This document shows, piece by piece, positions 8,098 to 16,084 of a stretch of DNA of 25,290 bases. The notes under the pieces were generated by a model that saw nothing but the letters and a program-made list of their open reading frames with translations, searched no databases and was not told the DNA's origin. The position numbers and the translations under genes were made by a program. The first letter of the stretch is position 1. The number at the start of each line of letters is the position of its first letter. The DNA comes from an uncultured Synergistaceae bacterium (GTDB lineage Bacteria; Synergistota; Synergistia; Synergistales; Dethiosulfovibrionaceae). Location: positions 1-25,290 of the forward strand of contig CABTYW010000029.1 in assembly GCA_902489135.1 (NCBI GenBank), given 5' to 3'.

Positions 8098-9850
8098 CCG
8101 TCCCGCACGGCGCAGCGAGGCGGATACGCGGCTCAACGGCTGGCGCCTGACGGTGGTGGGGTCCTTTCTGGCTCTGGCGGCGGCGCTGGTGTTGTTTCAG
8201 GTGCTGTGGTCCGACCGCTACGTGGGACTGGCGGTGAAAAACCATCTGCGCCTGGTTCGCATGGCTCCCGCGCGCGGGCAGATTTACGACAGAAACGGCA
8301 TGCCTTTGGCGCTGAACGTCATGACCTTCGACATTATGGGCTATCCACTGGACCTGAAAAAGGACGACGTGAAGCTGCGCCTTTTGGGCGCCATGGAGCG
8401 GGCACGGCTGCCCCACGACGCCGAACGCCTCGAGCGCAGAATTCGTTCGCTCACCTGGGCGCCCTACCGTGCCATTTCTTTGGTTCCCAATTTGACGCTG
8501 CTTCAGATGACCAATTTAATGGAAGATCCCGATTTTCCCAAGGAGCTTTTTCCCATGCCAGTTTGGCGGCGCACCTATCCGGCGGGACCTTTGGCTTCTC
8601 ACGTGGTGGGCTGTGTGGGAGAAATCTCTGAAAAAGAGCTGCAAAACGTTGAGGCTTCGCCGGAAAAAAGCTACATCGGCGGAGACGCCATCGGCAAAAC
8701 GGGGGTGGAGGCCTTTTACGAGGATCGCCTGCGGGGAACGGTGGGCGAAAGCGCTGTAGAGGTGGATGCCCGCGGACGTCAGCGGCGAATTCTCTACAAA
8801 AAGGAGCCGGGCATCGGCAGCGACCTGACGCTCACCATCGACCTGGGCGCTCAAAGTTATGCATCGCAGCTTCTGGGCGACCGCAATGGTGCCATTGTCG
8901 CTCTGGACGTCACCAACGGCGAGGTGATCGCGCTGTGCTCCAATCCCTCCTATGACCCCAATCCGCTGGCCTGGGGCGTTTCCGACGCCGAGTGGACGGC
9001 GCTCAACGCCGACCCCGATTTTCCCATGATGAATCGCGTCATTGCCGGGCTGTATTCGCCGGGATCCATATTCAAGGTCGTTACGGGCTATGCGGCTCTC
9101 CAGTCGGGAGCGGTCACGGCGGAAACGCGGATTTTCTGCAGCGGCATTTTCAGCCTCGGTCACTTCTCCTATCGCTGCTGGCGCCGGGCGGGACACGGGC
9201 GGGAGAACCTCGTCAAAGCCCTTCGCGATTCCTGCGACGTCTTTTTTTACGAAACAAGCCAAAGGGTGGGCGTGAAGAAATACCACGAAACGGCGCGGCG
9301 CTTCGGCCTGGGACGTCCCGTCGGCATTGACCTGCCCGGCGAGGCCTCGGGGCTTCTGCCCGATCCGGCGTGGAAAAAAGCGACGCTGCGGCAGGGATGG
9401 TACAAAGGCGATTCGGTGAATTTGTCCATCGGGCAGGGGTTCCTGCTGATGACGCCTCTTCAGATGTGCAGCCTTTACGCGACCATTGCCGGCGACGGCC
9501 TGTTCTTTCGCCCTCACGTGCTGAAAGACGCCTACGTGAAGGGCGTGGACACGGGGCTGCGGCGCGACTGCATCGCGGTGATCAAAGAAGGCCTGAAAGC
9601 CGTCACTTCACCGGGAGGCACGGGGCATTACGCCGCGGTGGACGGCCTCGACATGGCGGGCAAAACGGGGACGGTCCAAAATTCCCACGGGAAGGATCAC
9701 GCCGTTTTCGCCGGCTACGCGCCCACGTCCAAACCGCAGTACGCCGTGGTCTGCTTCGTTGAAGGCGGCGAAAGCGGCGGCCGCATCGCCGGGCCCCTCA
9801 CGGGACGCATGCTGGCGTGGTTGCTGAAGCAGAAGAGATGCGGAAACTGA
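8078..9850 (+). CDS. mrdA: Penicillin-binding protein 2, class B transpeptidase of the elongasome
   Basis: PBP2 cross-links peptidoglycan during cell elongation and partners RodA. The 590 residues show a cytoplasmic leader, one membrane anchor (about 24-44), the pedestal/dimerisation domain (ARGQIYDRNG near residue 66; later GKTGVEAFYEDRLRG) and a C-terminal transpeptidase domain. The active-site motifs are complete: SIFK with Ser330 and Lys333, SCD at 385-387 (SxD is usual for PBP2), and KTG at 529-531. ATG 8078 lies inside the end of mreD, with GAGG about 10 bases before it. The stop TGA falls within a possible extended -10 element for the min genes. Function is secure from the motifs and from its place in the mre cluster. 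Confidence 0.96.
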   Translation: MTTKIFNRPARRSEADTRLNGWRLTVVGSFLALAAALVLFQVLWSDRYVGLAVKNHLRLVRMAPARGQIYDRNGMPLALNVMTFDIMGYPLDLKKDDVKLRLLGAMERARLPHDAERLERRIRSLTWAPYRAISLVPNLTLLQMTNLMEDPDFPKELFPMPVWRRTYPAGPLASHVVGCVGEISEKELQNVEASPEKSYIGGDAIGKTGVEAFYEDRLRGTVGESAVEVDARGRQRRILYKKEPGIGSDLTLTIDLGAQSYASQLLGDRNGAIVALDVTNGEVIALCSNPSYDPNPLAWGVSDAEWTALNADPDFPMMNRVIAGLYSPGSIFKVVTGYAALQSGAVTAETRIFCSGIFSLGHFSYRCWRRAGHGRENLVKALRDSCDVFFYETSQRVGVKKYHETARRFGLGRPVGIDLPGEASGLLPDPAWKKATLRQGWYKGDSVNLSIGQGFLLMTPLQMCSLYATIAGDGLFFRPHVLKDAYVKGVDTGLRRDCIAVIKEGLKAVTSPGGTGHYAAVDGLDMAGKTGTVQNSHGKDHAVFAGYAPTSKPQYAVVCFVEGGESGGRIAGPLTGRMLAWLLKQKRCGN

Positions 9851-9856
9851 TACAAT
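9848..9856 (+). promoter_or_regulatory. Possible extended -10 promoter for the min genes
   Basis: TGATACAAT matches an extended -10 element (TGn followed by TACAAT) and overlaps the mrdA stop codon. No convincing -35 is seen at 16-18 bases upstream; extended -10 promoters can work without one. Transcription would begin near 9863, giving a leader of about 20 bases before minC. This could let the Min proteins be expressed apart from the elongasome genes. Confidence 0.35.
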
Positions 9857-9881
9857 AAAAACGCTGAAAGGGATGGAATCT

Positions 9882-10547
9882 ATGGAACTGGCACGAAATC
9901 GGGATCTCAGCTTCAGAGGTCGAGGCAGCGCCCTGCGCGTCGTTTTTGAAAGTCCTTCGCTTCCCGGCACGCCGGACGTGCTGCGGGAGCTGCGCGACGC
10001 TGGAAGCTCCGTGACGGGGCGCCCGCTGGTCTTCGATTTCAAGGAGCTGGAGGTTTCGCGCGGCTGGATTCTCGATCTGATGCGCGACGTGATTTTTCCG
10101 CTGGATCTGACGGTGACGCAGTGGTCGGGAAGCAACGAAAAAACACAGAGTGTCCTGGCTTCGCTGGGATTTAAAGCCGACGGCGTCGAGCGTCCCGTGA
10201 TGACCAGGGGAACGCTTCAGATCGTCACGGCGCCGCTGCGCTCGGGACAATCGCTCAATCACGACGGCGACGTGCTCATGCTGGGGGACCTTCATTCCGG
10301 CGCGGAGATCAACGCCACCGGTTCCATCGTCGTTCTCGGAACGCTGCTCGGGCAGGTTCACGCGGGCTGCGGAGGGGACAACGGCGCGTCGGTCATCACT
10401 TTGAGCTATCAGACCAATCAGCTGCGCATCGGCAGCATGATCAGCAATGCCATGGAACCGGGAGCGTCGCCCTGGTGGGGACGGCCCGTGCGCATTTTCG
10501 TGCAGAGCGGCGTCTTTGTGGCCGATGAAATTGCGCGTGAGAGATGA
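9882..10547 (+). CDS. minC: Septum site-determining protein MinC
   Basis: MinC blocks FtsZ polymerisation away from mid-cell when activated by MinD. The C-terminal half is the diagnostic beta-helix domain: RSGQSLNHDGDVLMLGDL, then GAEINATGSIVVLGTLLG and HAGCGGDNGA, ending at IRER-like residues EIARER. The N-terminal domain (about 1-110) is weakly conserved, as usual. I prefer ATG 9882 (221 residues) because AAAGGGA lies 8 bases upstream; ATG 9873, three codons earlier, overlaps that site. The gene lies 31 bases after mrdA, and its stop overlaps an ATG (ATGA at 10544-10547) in the minD frame. It should act at the membrane with MinD and MinE. Confidence 0.93.
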   Translation: MELARNRDLSFRGRGSALRVVFESPSLPGTPDVLRELRDAGSSVTGRPLVFDFKELEVSRGWILDLMRDVIFPLDLTVTQWSGSNEKTQSVLASLGFKADGVERPVMTRGTLQIVTAPLRSGQSLNHDGDVLMLGDLHSGAEINATGSIVVLGTLLGQVHAGCGGDNGASVITLSYQTNQLRIGSMISNAMEPGASPWWGRPVRIFVQSGVFVADEIARER

Positions 10548-10567
10548 AAAAGACGGAGGATCGGTCT

Positions 10568-11887
10568 ATGAGCAAAAAAAAGGGCGCCGCGGCGCCCCGT
10601 GCAAAAAGTCAGAAACAGTGGGAACTGATCGAGCGCGCCAAGCTGGCGGCCCGTCAGCCCGGGCGCTTTCAGTCCGAGGGCGCCGGTGCGGAACCTGAAA
10701 AGAGCGGGGGAGCTTTGCCGGACGAAACGCCCCGCCCCGAGGGCGCAGCGCTGAAAGACGGCGGTGCCGTCCCGCCGGAAGCCGAAATCTCTGCGGCGGA
10801 TGGCGGGAAAAGTGCCGCGGAGAGGGAAAGCCTTTCTGCGCCGGCGAAGCCTTCCCCTGAAAAGGAGCCTCCCCTTTCGGCGCCCGTCGCGGAAACGGTT
10901 CAAGGGGCGTCCGCTGAAGAAAATTCCGAAAATGACGGCGTTTTCCGGGAGGAATGTCCTCAAAAGCCTTCCGTCGATTTTTCGGCGCCGGAAGAGACGG
11001 AGACTTCCCGGTCGGCGGGCGAAGAGCCGCCTTCGCAATCAAAGCGGAACGGTCAGAAGAAAGAATTTCAAAGGAGGAATTCCCCTATGGCGGGACGCGC
11101 AATCGTGGTAACTTCGGGTAAAGGCGGCGTCGGCAAGACCACGACGACGGCCAACCTGTCCATGGCCCTGGCGAAGCTGGGCAAAAAAGTGGTGGTGGTG
11201 GACGGCGACACGGGGCTTCGCAGTCTTGATCTGATCATGGGGCTGGAAAACCGCATCGTCTACAACCTGGTGGACGTCATCGAGGGCGCCTGCGACCTGA
11301 AAAAGGCTTTGATCCGCGACAAGCGCGTGGACGGGCTGTATCTGCTTCCCACGGCTCAAACCCGCGAGAAGGACTGCGTCAACGAAGCGCAGATGAAGCA
11401 ACTCAGCGACGAACTGCGCAAGGATTTCGACTTTGTCATCTTCGACTGTCCCGCAGGCATCGAGGCCGGATTTCGCAACGCTTCCGCCGGCGCCGACGAA
11501 GCTCTGGTGGTCACCACGCCCGACGTCTCTCCCGTGCGCGACGCCGACCGTATTATCGGCATGCTGGAGTCCCAGGGAAAAGCGCAGATCCACCTGATTA
11601 TCAACCGCATGCGTCCCAAGATGATGCGCTCCGGAGACATGCTGGGCGTTGACGATGTGCTGGACATCCTTTCGGTGTCGCTCATCGGCGTGGTTCCCGA
11701 GGACGACGCCGTCGTCAAGTCATCCAACAAGGGCGAGCCCTTGACCCTCGATCCCGACTGTCCGGCGGCCACGGCCTTCATGAACATCGCCCGCCGCATT
11801 ACGGGAGAGGAAGTGCCGTTTTTGGATATTGAGCACATGGGCGGAGGCTTCCTGGCCAAGCTGAGCGCTCTGTTCGGACGTAAGTAG
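10568..11887 (+). CDS. minD: Septum site-determining protein MinD with 173-residue N-terminal extension (internal normal start at 11087)
   Basis: MinD is a deviant-Walker-A ATPase that dimerises on the membrane and recruits MinC. The core starts at Met174 of this frame (base 11087): SGKGGVGKTTTT with signature Lys, then DGDTGLRSLDLIMGLE, FDCPAGIE and a C-terminal amphipathic membrane helix (GGGFLAKLSALFGRK). From 11087 the protein is 266 residues, the normal size, and AAGGAGGA sits 8 bases upstream. The frame is also open without a stop back to ATG 10568, itself preceded by GGAGGA at 7 bases, and to ATG 10544 overlapping the minC stop. The 173-residue extension is basic at first (MSKKKGAAAPRAKSQKQ), then low-complexity Glu/Ala/Pro/Ser with no domain I recognise. 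Either both forms are made, or the upstream part is a leader whose product is rarely finished. The MinD identity is certain; the true start is not. Confidence 0.9.
   Translation: MSKKKGAAAPRAKSQKQWELIERAKLAARQPGRFQSEGAGAEPEKSGGALPDETPRPEGAALKDGGAVPPEAEISAADGGKSAAERESLSAPAKPSPEKEPPLSAPVAETVQGASAEENSENDGVFREECPQKPSVDFSAPEETETSRSAGEEPPSQSKRNGQKKEFQRRNSPMAGRAIVVTSGKGGVGKTTTTANLSMALAKLGKKVVVVDGDTGLRSLDLIMGLENRIVYNLVDVIEGACDLKKALIRDKRVDGLYLLPTAQTREKDCVNEAQMKQLSDELRKDFDFVIFDCPAGIEAGFRNASAGADEALVVTTPDVSPVRDADRIIGMLESQGKAQIHLIINRMRPKMMRSGDMLGVDDVLDILSVSLIGVVPEDDAVVKSSNKGEPLTLDPDCPAATAFMNIARRITGEEVPFLDIEHMGGGFLAKLSALFGRK
11071..11089 (+). promoter_or_regulatory. Strong internal ribosome binding site and ATG for standard-length MinD
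   Basis: AAGGAGGA at 11071-11078 is close to a perfect anti-Shine-Dalgarno match, 8 bases before ATG 11087. It is embedded in an open frame that continues upstream for 173 codons, where it is read as Gln-Arg-Arg-Asn. It would start MAGRAIVV, the expected MinD N-terminus. Confidence 0.8.
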
Positions 11888-11897
11888 GTGAGAGCGC

Positions 11898-12188
11898 ATG
11901 GGATTTTTCAGCAATCTTTTCAATAGAAACAGATCCAAAGATACGGCGAAGAAGCGCCTTCAATTCGTGCTGCTTCACGATCGCAGCGACGTCGCCCCCG
12001 AGGTGATGGATGCCCTCCAGAGGGACATTCTCGAGGTGATCGGGCGCTACATGGATGTGGACAATTCCGGGACGGTCTGTCGCGTGAGCAACGACGAAAA
12101 CGTCGCCGCATTGGAGGTTTCGGTGCCCGTCAAGGGCATGAAGCGCCGTTCCTCGGTGATGAGAAAACTGGCCGACAAGAACCGCTGA
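11898..12188 (+). CDS. minE: Cell division topological specificity factor MinE
   Basis: MinE stimulates the MinD ATPase and drives its release or oscillation, restricting MinCD to the poles. The 96-residue product has the expected layout: an amphipathic N-terminal membrane-targeting stretch (MGFFSNLFNR), the anti-MinCD helix region (AKKRLQFVLLHDRSDVAPE) and the C-terminal dimerisation domain (VIGRYM, then ALEVSVPVKG). GGTGAGA precedes the ATG by about 6 bases, and only 10 bases separate it from the minD stop. Its stop TGA overlaps the rodA ATG (TGATG). The presence of minE with minCD indicates an oscillating or MinE-regulated system rather than a DivIVA/MinJ type. Confidence 0.95.
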   Translation: MGFFSNLFNRNRSKDTAKKRLQFVLLHDRSDVAPEVMDALQRDILEVIGRYMDVDNSGTVCRVSNDENVAALEVSVPVKGMKRRSSVMRKLADKNR

Positions 12189-13342
12189 TGTTGGACAGGA
12201 CGTCGTGGCGGAATTTGCTCGGCGCGCTGGATTATCCGCTGTTGATCGCCGTCGTTGTCCTGTACTGCATGGGCGTGGCCGCGATTTACAGCGCCGCAGG
12301 CGGTTCGTCGGGTTCGGGAAGGTTTTATGCCGTTCGTCAGCTGATCTGGGGCATCGGCGCTCTGGTTCTCGCCGCGGCAGTTCTGCGGCTCAACCCCGAA
12401 AGGGCTTTTGCGGGGGCCTATTGGCTCTACGGTGCCTGCTGTCTGTCGTTGCTGTTGCTTTTTATCCTGGGACACCGCGCCAAGGGCGCGCAGTCCTGGA
12501 TCAATCTGGGCTTCTTCAAAGTCCAGCCCGCCGAGTTCGCGAAGATCGGTCTGGCCTTCGCTCTTGCACGGCGCCTGAAGGATCATCCGCCCGTTACACC
12601 CGGGAATTTCCTGAGCGCCCTCGCTTTGGGCGGCGTTGCGTCGCTGCTGGTTTTAGTGCAGCCCGATTTGGGCAGCACGCTGGTCTATGGGGCCATGATC
12701 TTCATCGCCCTGTTTGTGGCGGGAGCGCCCGCCAAATATCTGATGTGGCTCGGGGGAAGCGCTCTGGCGCTGCTCCCCGCGGGATGGCTGCTGCTGAAGG
12801 ATTACCAGAAAAAAAGAATTCTCGTTTTCATCAATCCCGAGCTTGACCCCCTGGGCGCCGGCTATAACGTCATTCAGTCGCGAATTGCCGTGGGGTCGGG
12901 ACGGCTTTTCGGAAAGGGGTACATGCAGGGGGCGCAGAGCAAGCTGCGCTTTCTGCCCGAACCTCATACGGACTTTATCTTCAGTGTCTACGCCGAGGAG
13001 TTCGGCCTTGCAGGTTGCCTCGTGCTGCTGCTGCTGCTGACTTTCGTGCTGTGGCGCATGATCGGCGTCGCGCTGAGATCCCGCAGTTCGGGGGTGAAAG
13101 TGCTTATTGCGTCGCTTTCGGCGTCCTTTTGGTTCCAGTGCGTCGAATCCATCGGCATGAGCATGGGAATTTTGCCCGTCACGGGGCTGCCGCTGCCGCT
13201 CATGAGCTACGGAGGCAGCTCGCTGCTGGCCACCGTTCTCACCGTGGCTCTTGTGCTGAAGCTGGGCGCTCTGGATCTGCTGGCGCTGCGCGAGAACGAC
13301 GTTCCCGACGGACCGGTGAACTTTCAGGTGCGCCGTTTCTGA
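12188..13342 (+). CDS. rodA: RodA, SEDS-family peptidoglycan glycosyltransferase
   Basis: RodA polymerises lipid II into glycan strands in the elongasome with PBP2. The 384-residue polytopic protein has about ten membrane segments. SEDS markers: WINLGFFKVQPAEFAKIGLA near residue 107, QPDLGSTLVYG near 158, GKGYMQGAQS followed by PHTDFIFSVYAEE with the likely catalytic Asp262, and TGLPLPLMSYGGSS near 337. RodA rather than FtsW is inferred from its place in the mre-mrdA cluster and from length. The start overlaps the minE stop by one base. A weak hairpin follows the stop (13343-13358). Confidence 0.94.
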   Translation: MLDRTSWRNLLGALDYPLLIAVVVLYCMGVAAIYSAAGGSSGSGRFYAVRQLIWGIGALVLAAAVLRLNPERAFAGAYWLYGACCLSLLLLFILGHRAKGAQSWINLGFFKVQPAEFAKIGLAFALARRLKDHPPVTPGNFLSALALGGVASLLVLVQPDLGSTLVYGAMIFIALFVAGAPAKYLMWLGGSALALLPAGWLLLKDYQKKRILVFINPELDPLGAGYNVIQSRIAVGSGRLFGKGYMQGAQSKLRFLPEPHTDFIFSVYAEEFGLAGCLVLLLLLTFVLWRMIGVALRSRSSGVKVLIASLSASFWFQCVESIGMSMGILPVTGLPLPLMSYGGSSLLATVLTVALVLKLGALDLLALRENDVPDGPVNFQVRRF

Positions 13343-13445
13343 AAAACGGCGGCCGTTTGCTCTTGCCCAAAGACTTCTTGGAAATAAAGGCGGAGATTTT
13401 TTCAAGTGGAGTTTCGCGTCCTTTTCTCCGGCTGTCGCTGCAGTT

Positions 13446-13469
13446 AAAGGCTCGGTGCGGTCTTTTTTT
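13446..13469 (+). terminator. Possible weak terminator in the rodA-downstream spacer
   Basis: AAAGGCT pairs with GGTCTTT (two G-T wobbles) around a 6-base loop and leads into seven T residues at 13463-13469, with a second T run at 13473-13478. The stem is weak. The 182-base spacer (13343-13524) also holds a short palindrome, AAACGG-CGG-CCGTTT, just after the rodA stop. The spacer plausibly separates the shape/division unit from the next genes. No clear promoter is seen in it. Confidence 0.4.
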
Positions 13470-13524
13470 ATGTTTTTTCCCGGAGGTACGAAAATTTTTT
13501 GCGGTTTACCGAATTTGAGGTTGA

Positions 13525-15348
13525 TTGATTTTGAGATTTGAAGAATTTGACGATCCGCGCTGGCCTCTCATCGCCGGAGCGAAGTTTCCTTCACGCTATG
13601 CCTGCTGCGAGTGGGGAGAGACCGCCCCCAAGGAAAAAGCGGATTTTCGCATTTGCTACTGCTTTCCCGACGTGTACGAAGTGGGCATGAGCTATCTTGG
13701 CTTTCAGCTGCTCTACCCGCGCACCAAGGCCGCGGAAGGCATGGATGCCGAACGCGCCTACTGCCCGTGGATCGACATGGAAGCGGCAATGCGGCGGGCC
13801 GGCACGCCGCTGGGTTCCCTTGAGTCGGGCAGACCGCTGAGGGATTTTGACGCCGTGGGTTTTACGCTGCAGCACGAAATGAGCTTTACCAACGTTCTGA
13901 CCATGCTCGATCTGGGCGGCATTCCGCTGCTTGCCGCCCATAGAACCGACCGTCATCCTCTGGTGCTGGCCGGCGGGCCGGCAGCCCTGGTTCCCGAGCC
14001 CATGGCGGATTTTATCGACATCTTCTGTCTGGGCGACGGAGAAACCGTCAACCCGCCGCTTTTTGAGCTTTTGAGAGCCACCAGAGGCAGGCCCCGCGGC
14101 GAACGCCTTCGCGCGGCCGCCGAGCTTGAAGGAACCTATGTGCCGTCGCTGGTGTCGTGCAGCTACGACGACGACGGCGTTCATTTTTCGTCGGAATTCA
14201 AGCTTCCGCGCCGGCGGCTGATCTGCCGGGACATGGACGGTATTGCGCCGGAAAACATGATTGTGCCCGCCTCGGGCATCATTCACGACCGTGTGGCCGT
14301 TGAGCTGTTTCGCGGCTGCTCACGAGGCTGCCGTTTCTGTCAGGCGGGAATGATTTATCGTCCCGTGCGCGAACGCTCCCCTCAGACCGTCGAAAGAACC
14401 ATCCGTCGTCTCATCGCCGCCACGGGCTGGGAAGAGTGCAGCCTGGTCTCTCTGGCCAGTTGCGATTATCCGCCCATTGCCGACCTGCTTCACTCGTTGG
14501 AGGAGCTGCACGGCGACGGCATTAAGGTGAGTCTGCCCAGTTTGCGGGTGGACAACTTTTCGGTGTCGCTGGCGGCGGGACTTGACGTGATGAAAAAAGG
14601 CGGCCTTACTTTGGCGCCCGAAGCGGGCAGTCAGAGGATGAGAAACGTCATCAACAAAGGCGTCACCGAAGCCGACCTTGACGCGGCGCTTCATGCCGCT
14701 TTCGAGCACGGCTGGCAGAAGGTGAAGCTCTACTTTATGATGGGACTTCCCGGCGAGACCGACGACGATCTGCAGGGCATCGTCAGTTTGGCCGAAGGGG
14801 CGGCGTCCATCGGCCGCAGTTACACCAAACGGGCGGTGATCAACGTTTCCGTGGCGGGATTTGTGCCCAAAGGGCAGACGCCGTTCCAGTGGGCTGCCCA
14901 GAACACCCGCGAGGAGCTGGCACGCAAGGGCGCTTTCATGAAAAAACAAATTCGCTCGCGGGCGGTGAACTTCAAATATCACGAGTCCTCTCAGTCGTTC
15001 ATCGAGGGCGTTCTGGCCCGCGGCGACCGCCGCGTGGGCCGCGCCGTTCTAGAAGCGTGGCGCCTGGGCGAGCGCTTCGACAGCTGGAGCGAGACCTTCA
15101 GCCTCGACCGCTGGATGGAGGCCTTCCGCCGCACCGATATCGACCCGGCGTGGTACGCCCAGCGGGTGCGCCCGGAGAACGAGGCGTTCCCCTGGGATCA
15201 CATCGACACCGGCGTCACCCGGGAGTTTCTGCTGCGGGAATACCGCCGGGCGCAGCGGGCTCAGCTCACGCCCGACTGCCGTACGGGCGGATGTCACGGC
15301 TGCGGCTGGCAGAACAGAGGCTGCCCGTGGAGCGAGGTCAAATCATGA
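13525..15348 (+). CDS. B12-binding/radical SAM protein, TIGR03960 type
   Basis: A 607-residue radical SAM protein of the TIGR03960 kind, usually encoded next to a TIGR03936/DUF2344 partner as here. The N-terminal part (YCFPDVYEVGMSYLGFQLLYP, then VLAGGPAALVPEPMADFID) resembles a cobalamin-binding-like domain. The iron-sulfur motif is CSRGCRFC with Cys265, Cys269 and Cys272. Later radical SAM core elements include LAPEAGSQRMRNVINKG and MMGLPGETDDD. The C-terminus holds extra cysteines (CRTGGCHGCGWQNRGC) that could bind another cluster or metal. Starts are non-standard: TTG 13525 or TTG 13531, with TGAGG a few bases upstream; the first in-frame ATG is too far inside. The reaction is not known to me; the link with the neighbouring RNase G is suggestive only. 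Confidence 0.9.
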   Translation: MILRFEEFDDPRWPLIAGAKFPSRYACCEWGETAPKEKADFRICYCFPDVYEVGMSYLGFQLLYPRTKAAEGMDAERAYCPWIDMEAAMRRAGTPLGSLESGRPLRDFDAVGFTLQHEMSFTNVLTMLDLGGIPLLAAHRTDRHPLVLAGGPAALVPEPMADFIDIFCLGDGETVNPPLFELLRATRGRPRGERLRAAAELEGTYVPSLVSCSYDDDGVHFSSEFKLPRRRLICRDMDGIAPENMIVPASGIIHDRVAVELFRGCSRGCRFCQAGMIYRPVRERSPQTVERTIRRLIAATGWEECSLVSLASCDYPPIADLLHSLEELHGDGIKVSLPSLRVDNFSVSLAAGLDVMKKGGLTLAPEAGSQRMRNVINKGVTEADLDAALHAAFEHGWQKVKLYFMMGLPGETDDDLQGIVSLAEGAASIGRSYTKRAVINVSVAGFVPKGQTPFQWAAQNTREELARKGAFMKKQIRSRAVNFKYHESSQSFIEGVLARGDRRVGRAVLEAWRLGERFDSWSETFSLDRWMEAFRRTDIDPAWYAQRVRPENEAFPWDHIDTGVTREFLLREYRRAQRAQLTPDCRTGGCHGCGWQNRGCPWSEVKS

Positions 15349-15953
15349 GCCGACTGCGTTTTGTCTTTGAAAAGCGCCAATTTTCCTGCTTCGTCCGTCA
15401 CGTGGAACTTCCGCCGCTTTTCGGTCGTATCGCGCGGCGGGCCGGCCTTTCTGTGGAGCTGACGCAGGGCATGTCGCCTCACCCTCACATCGTCATGGGC
15501 CCCGCTCTGCCCGTGGGCGTCGTTTCGCTTTACGAGCTGGCGGACGTCTGGTTCACCGGCTCCGTGGAGCCCGCGGATGCGGTGGAGCGTTTGAACGCTC
15601 AGTCCCCCGAAGGATTTCGTTTTCTGAAAGCCGCTGTGGTGCCGTCCGACAGCGCTTCGCTGAATAAATGTTTTGACGCGGCGACTTACTGGCTCAGCCT
15701 GCGTCAAACTCAAAAACTTCCGGCGGCCGCACGAATTTTTCGTGAAACGCTGCCCGAAACCGTCCTTTCACTGAGGGCTTCCGCGGACGAAATGGAACTG
15801 GTTATGGGCAATCCGTCGGCTCTGGGGCCCGGAGCGCTGGTCAAGGCGCTGACGGCGGCGGAATTGATCTCCGGCTGGCCGGAAGTCTGTATCGCCCGGC
15901 TTGTCATCGGCCGTTGGAACAAAGCAGCCCGTCAAGTGACGCCCTTGCTGTGA
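15345..15953 (+). CDS. DUF2344/TIGR03936 protein, partner of the upstream radical SAM gene
   Basis: A 202-residue protein opening MSRLRFVFEKRQFSCFVRHVE, followed by a QGMSPHPHIVMGPALPVG stretch typical of DUF2344. The family is normally fused to, or encoded directly after, TIGR03960-type radical SAM proteins and before RNase G. Its activity is uncharacterised to my knowledge. ATG 15345 overlaps the upstream stop (ATGA) and has GAGGT 6 bases before it. The frame stays open much further upstream inside the radical SAM gene, but those codons are a shadow of that gene. The pairing suggests one functional unit. Confidence 0.88.
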   Translation: MSRLRFVFEKRQFSCFVRHVELPPLFGRIARRAGLSVELTQGMSPHPHIVMGPALPVGVVSLYELADVWFTGSVEPADAVERLNAQSPEGFRFLKAAVVPSDSASLNKCFDAATYWLSLRQTQKLPAAARIFRETLPETVLSLRASADEMELVMGNPSALGPGALVKALTAAELISGWPEVCIARLVIGRWNKAARQVTPLL

Positions 15954-16084
15954 GCGGCGTGCCGAAAAACGGCGGTGCGGCGCTGCATGCGGCTCCATGA
16001 GGAGTTCCTTTGGGGATGAAATGATTTTTGATGCGATTTTTGCGAGGACGAAGCAGTCCAAGTTCAGAGTTCGGAGGCGTGAAA

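Noticed and set aside
14889..15344. N-terminal extension of the DUF2344 gene reaching back into the radical SAM gene
   Set aside because: The upstream codons are a Gly/Arg/Pro-rich shadow of the radical SAM gene. ATG 15345 has a ribosome binding site and an ATGA overlap and gives the usual family N-terminus.
15991..16004. CTCC-ATGA-GGAG mini-hairpin in the rng leader as an autoregulatory site
   Set aside because: A stem of 4-5 base pairs is too short to support a regulatory claim, and no known RNase E/G leader structure is recognisable.
16028..16084. Earlier start for RNase G (TTG 16028 or ATG 16031)
   Set aside because: The leader would be unlike the family, and a GGAGG at the right distance points to ATG 16085.
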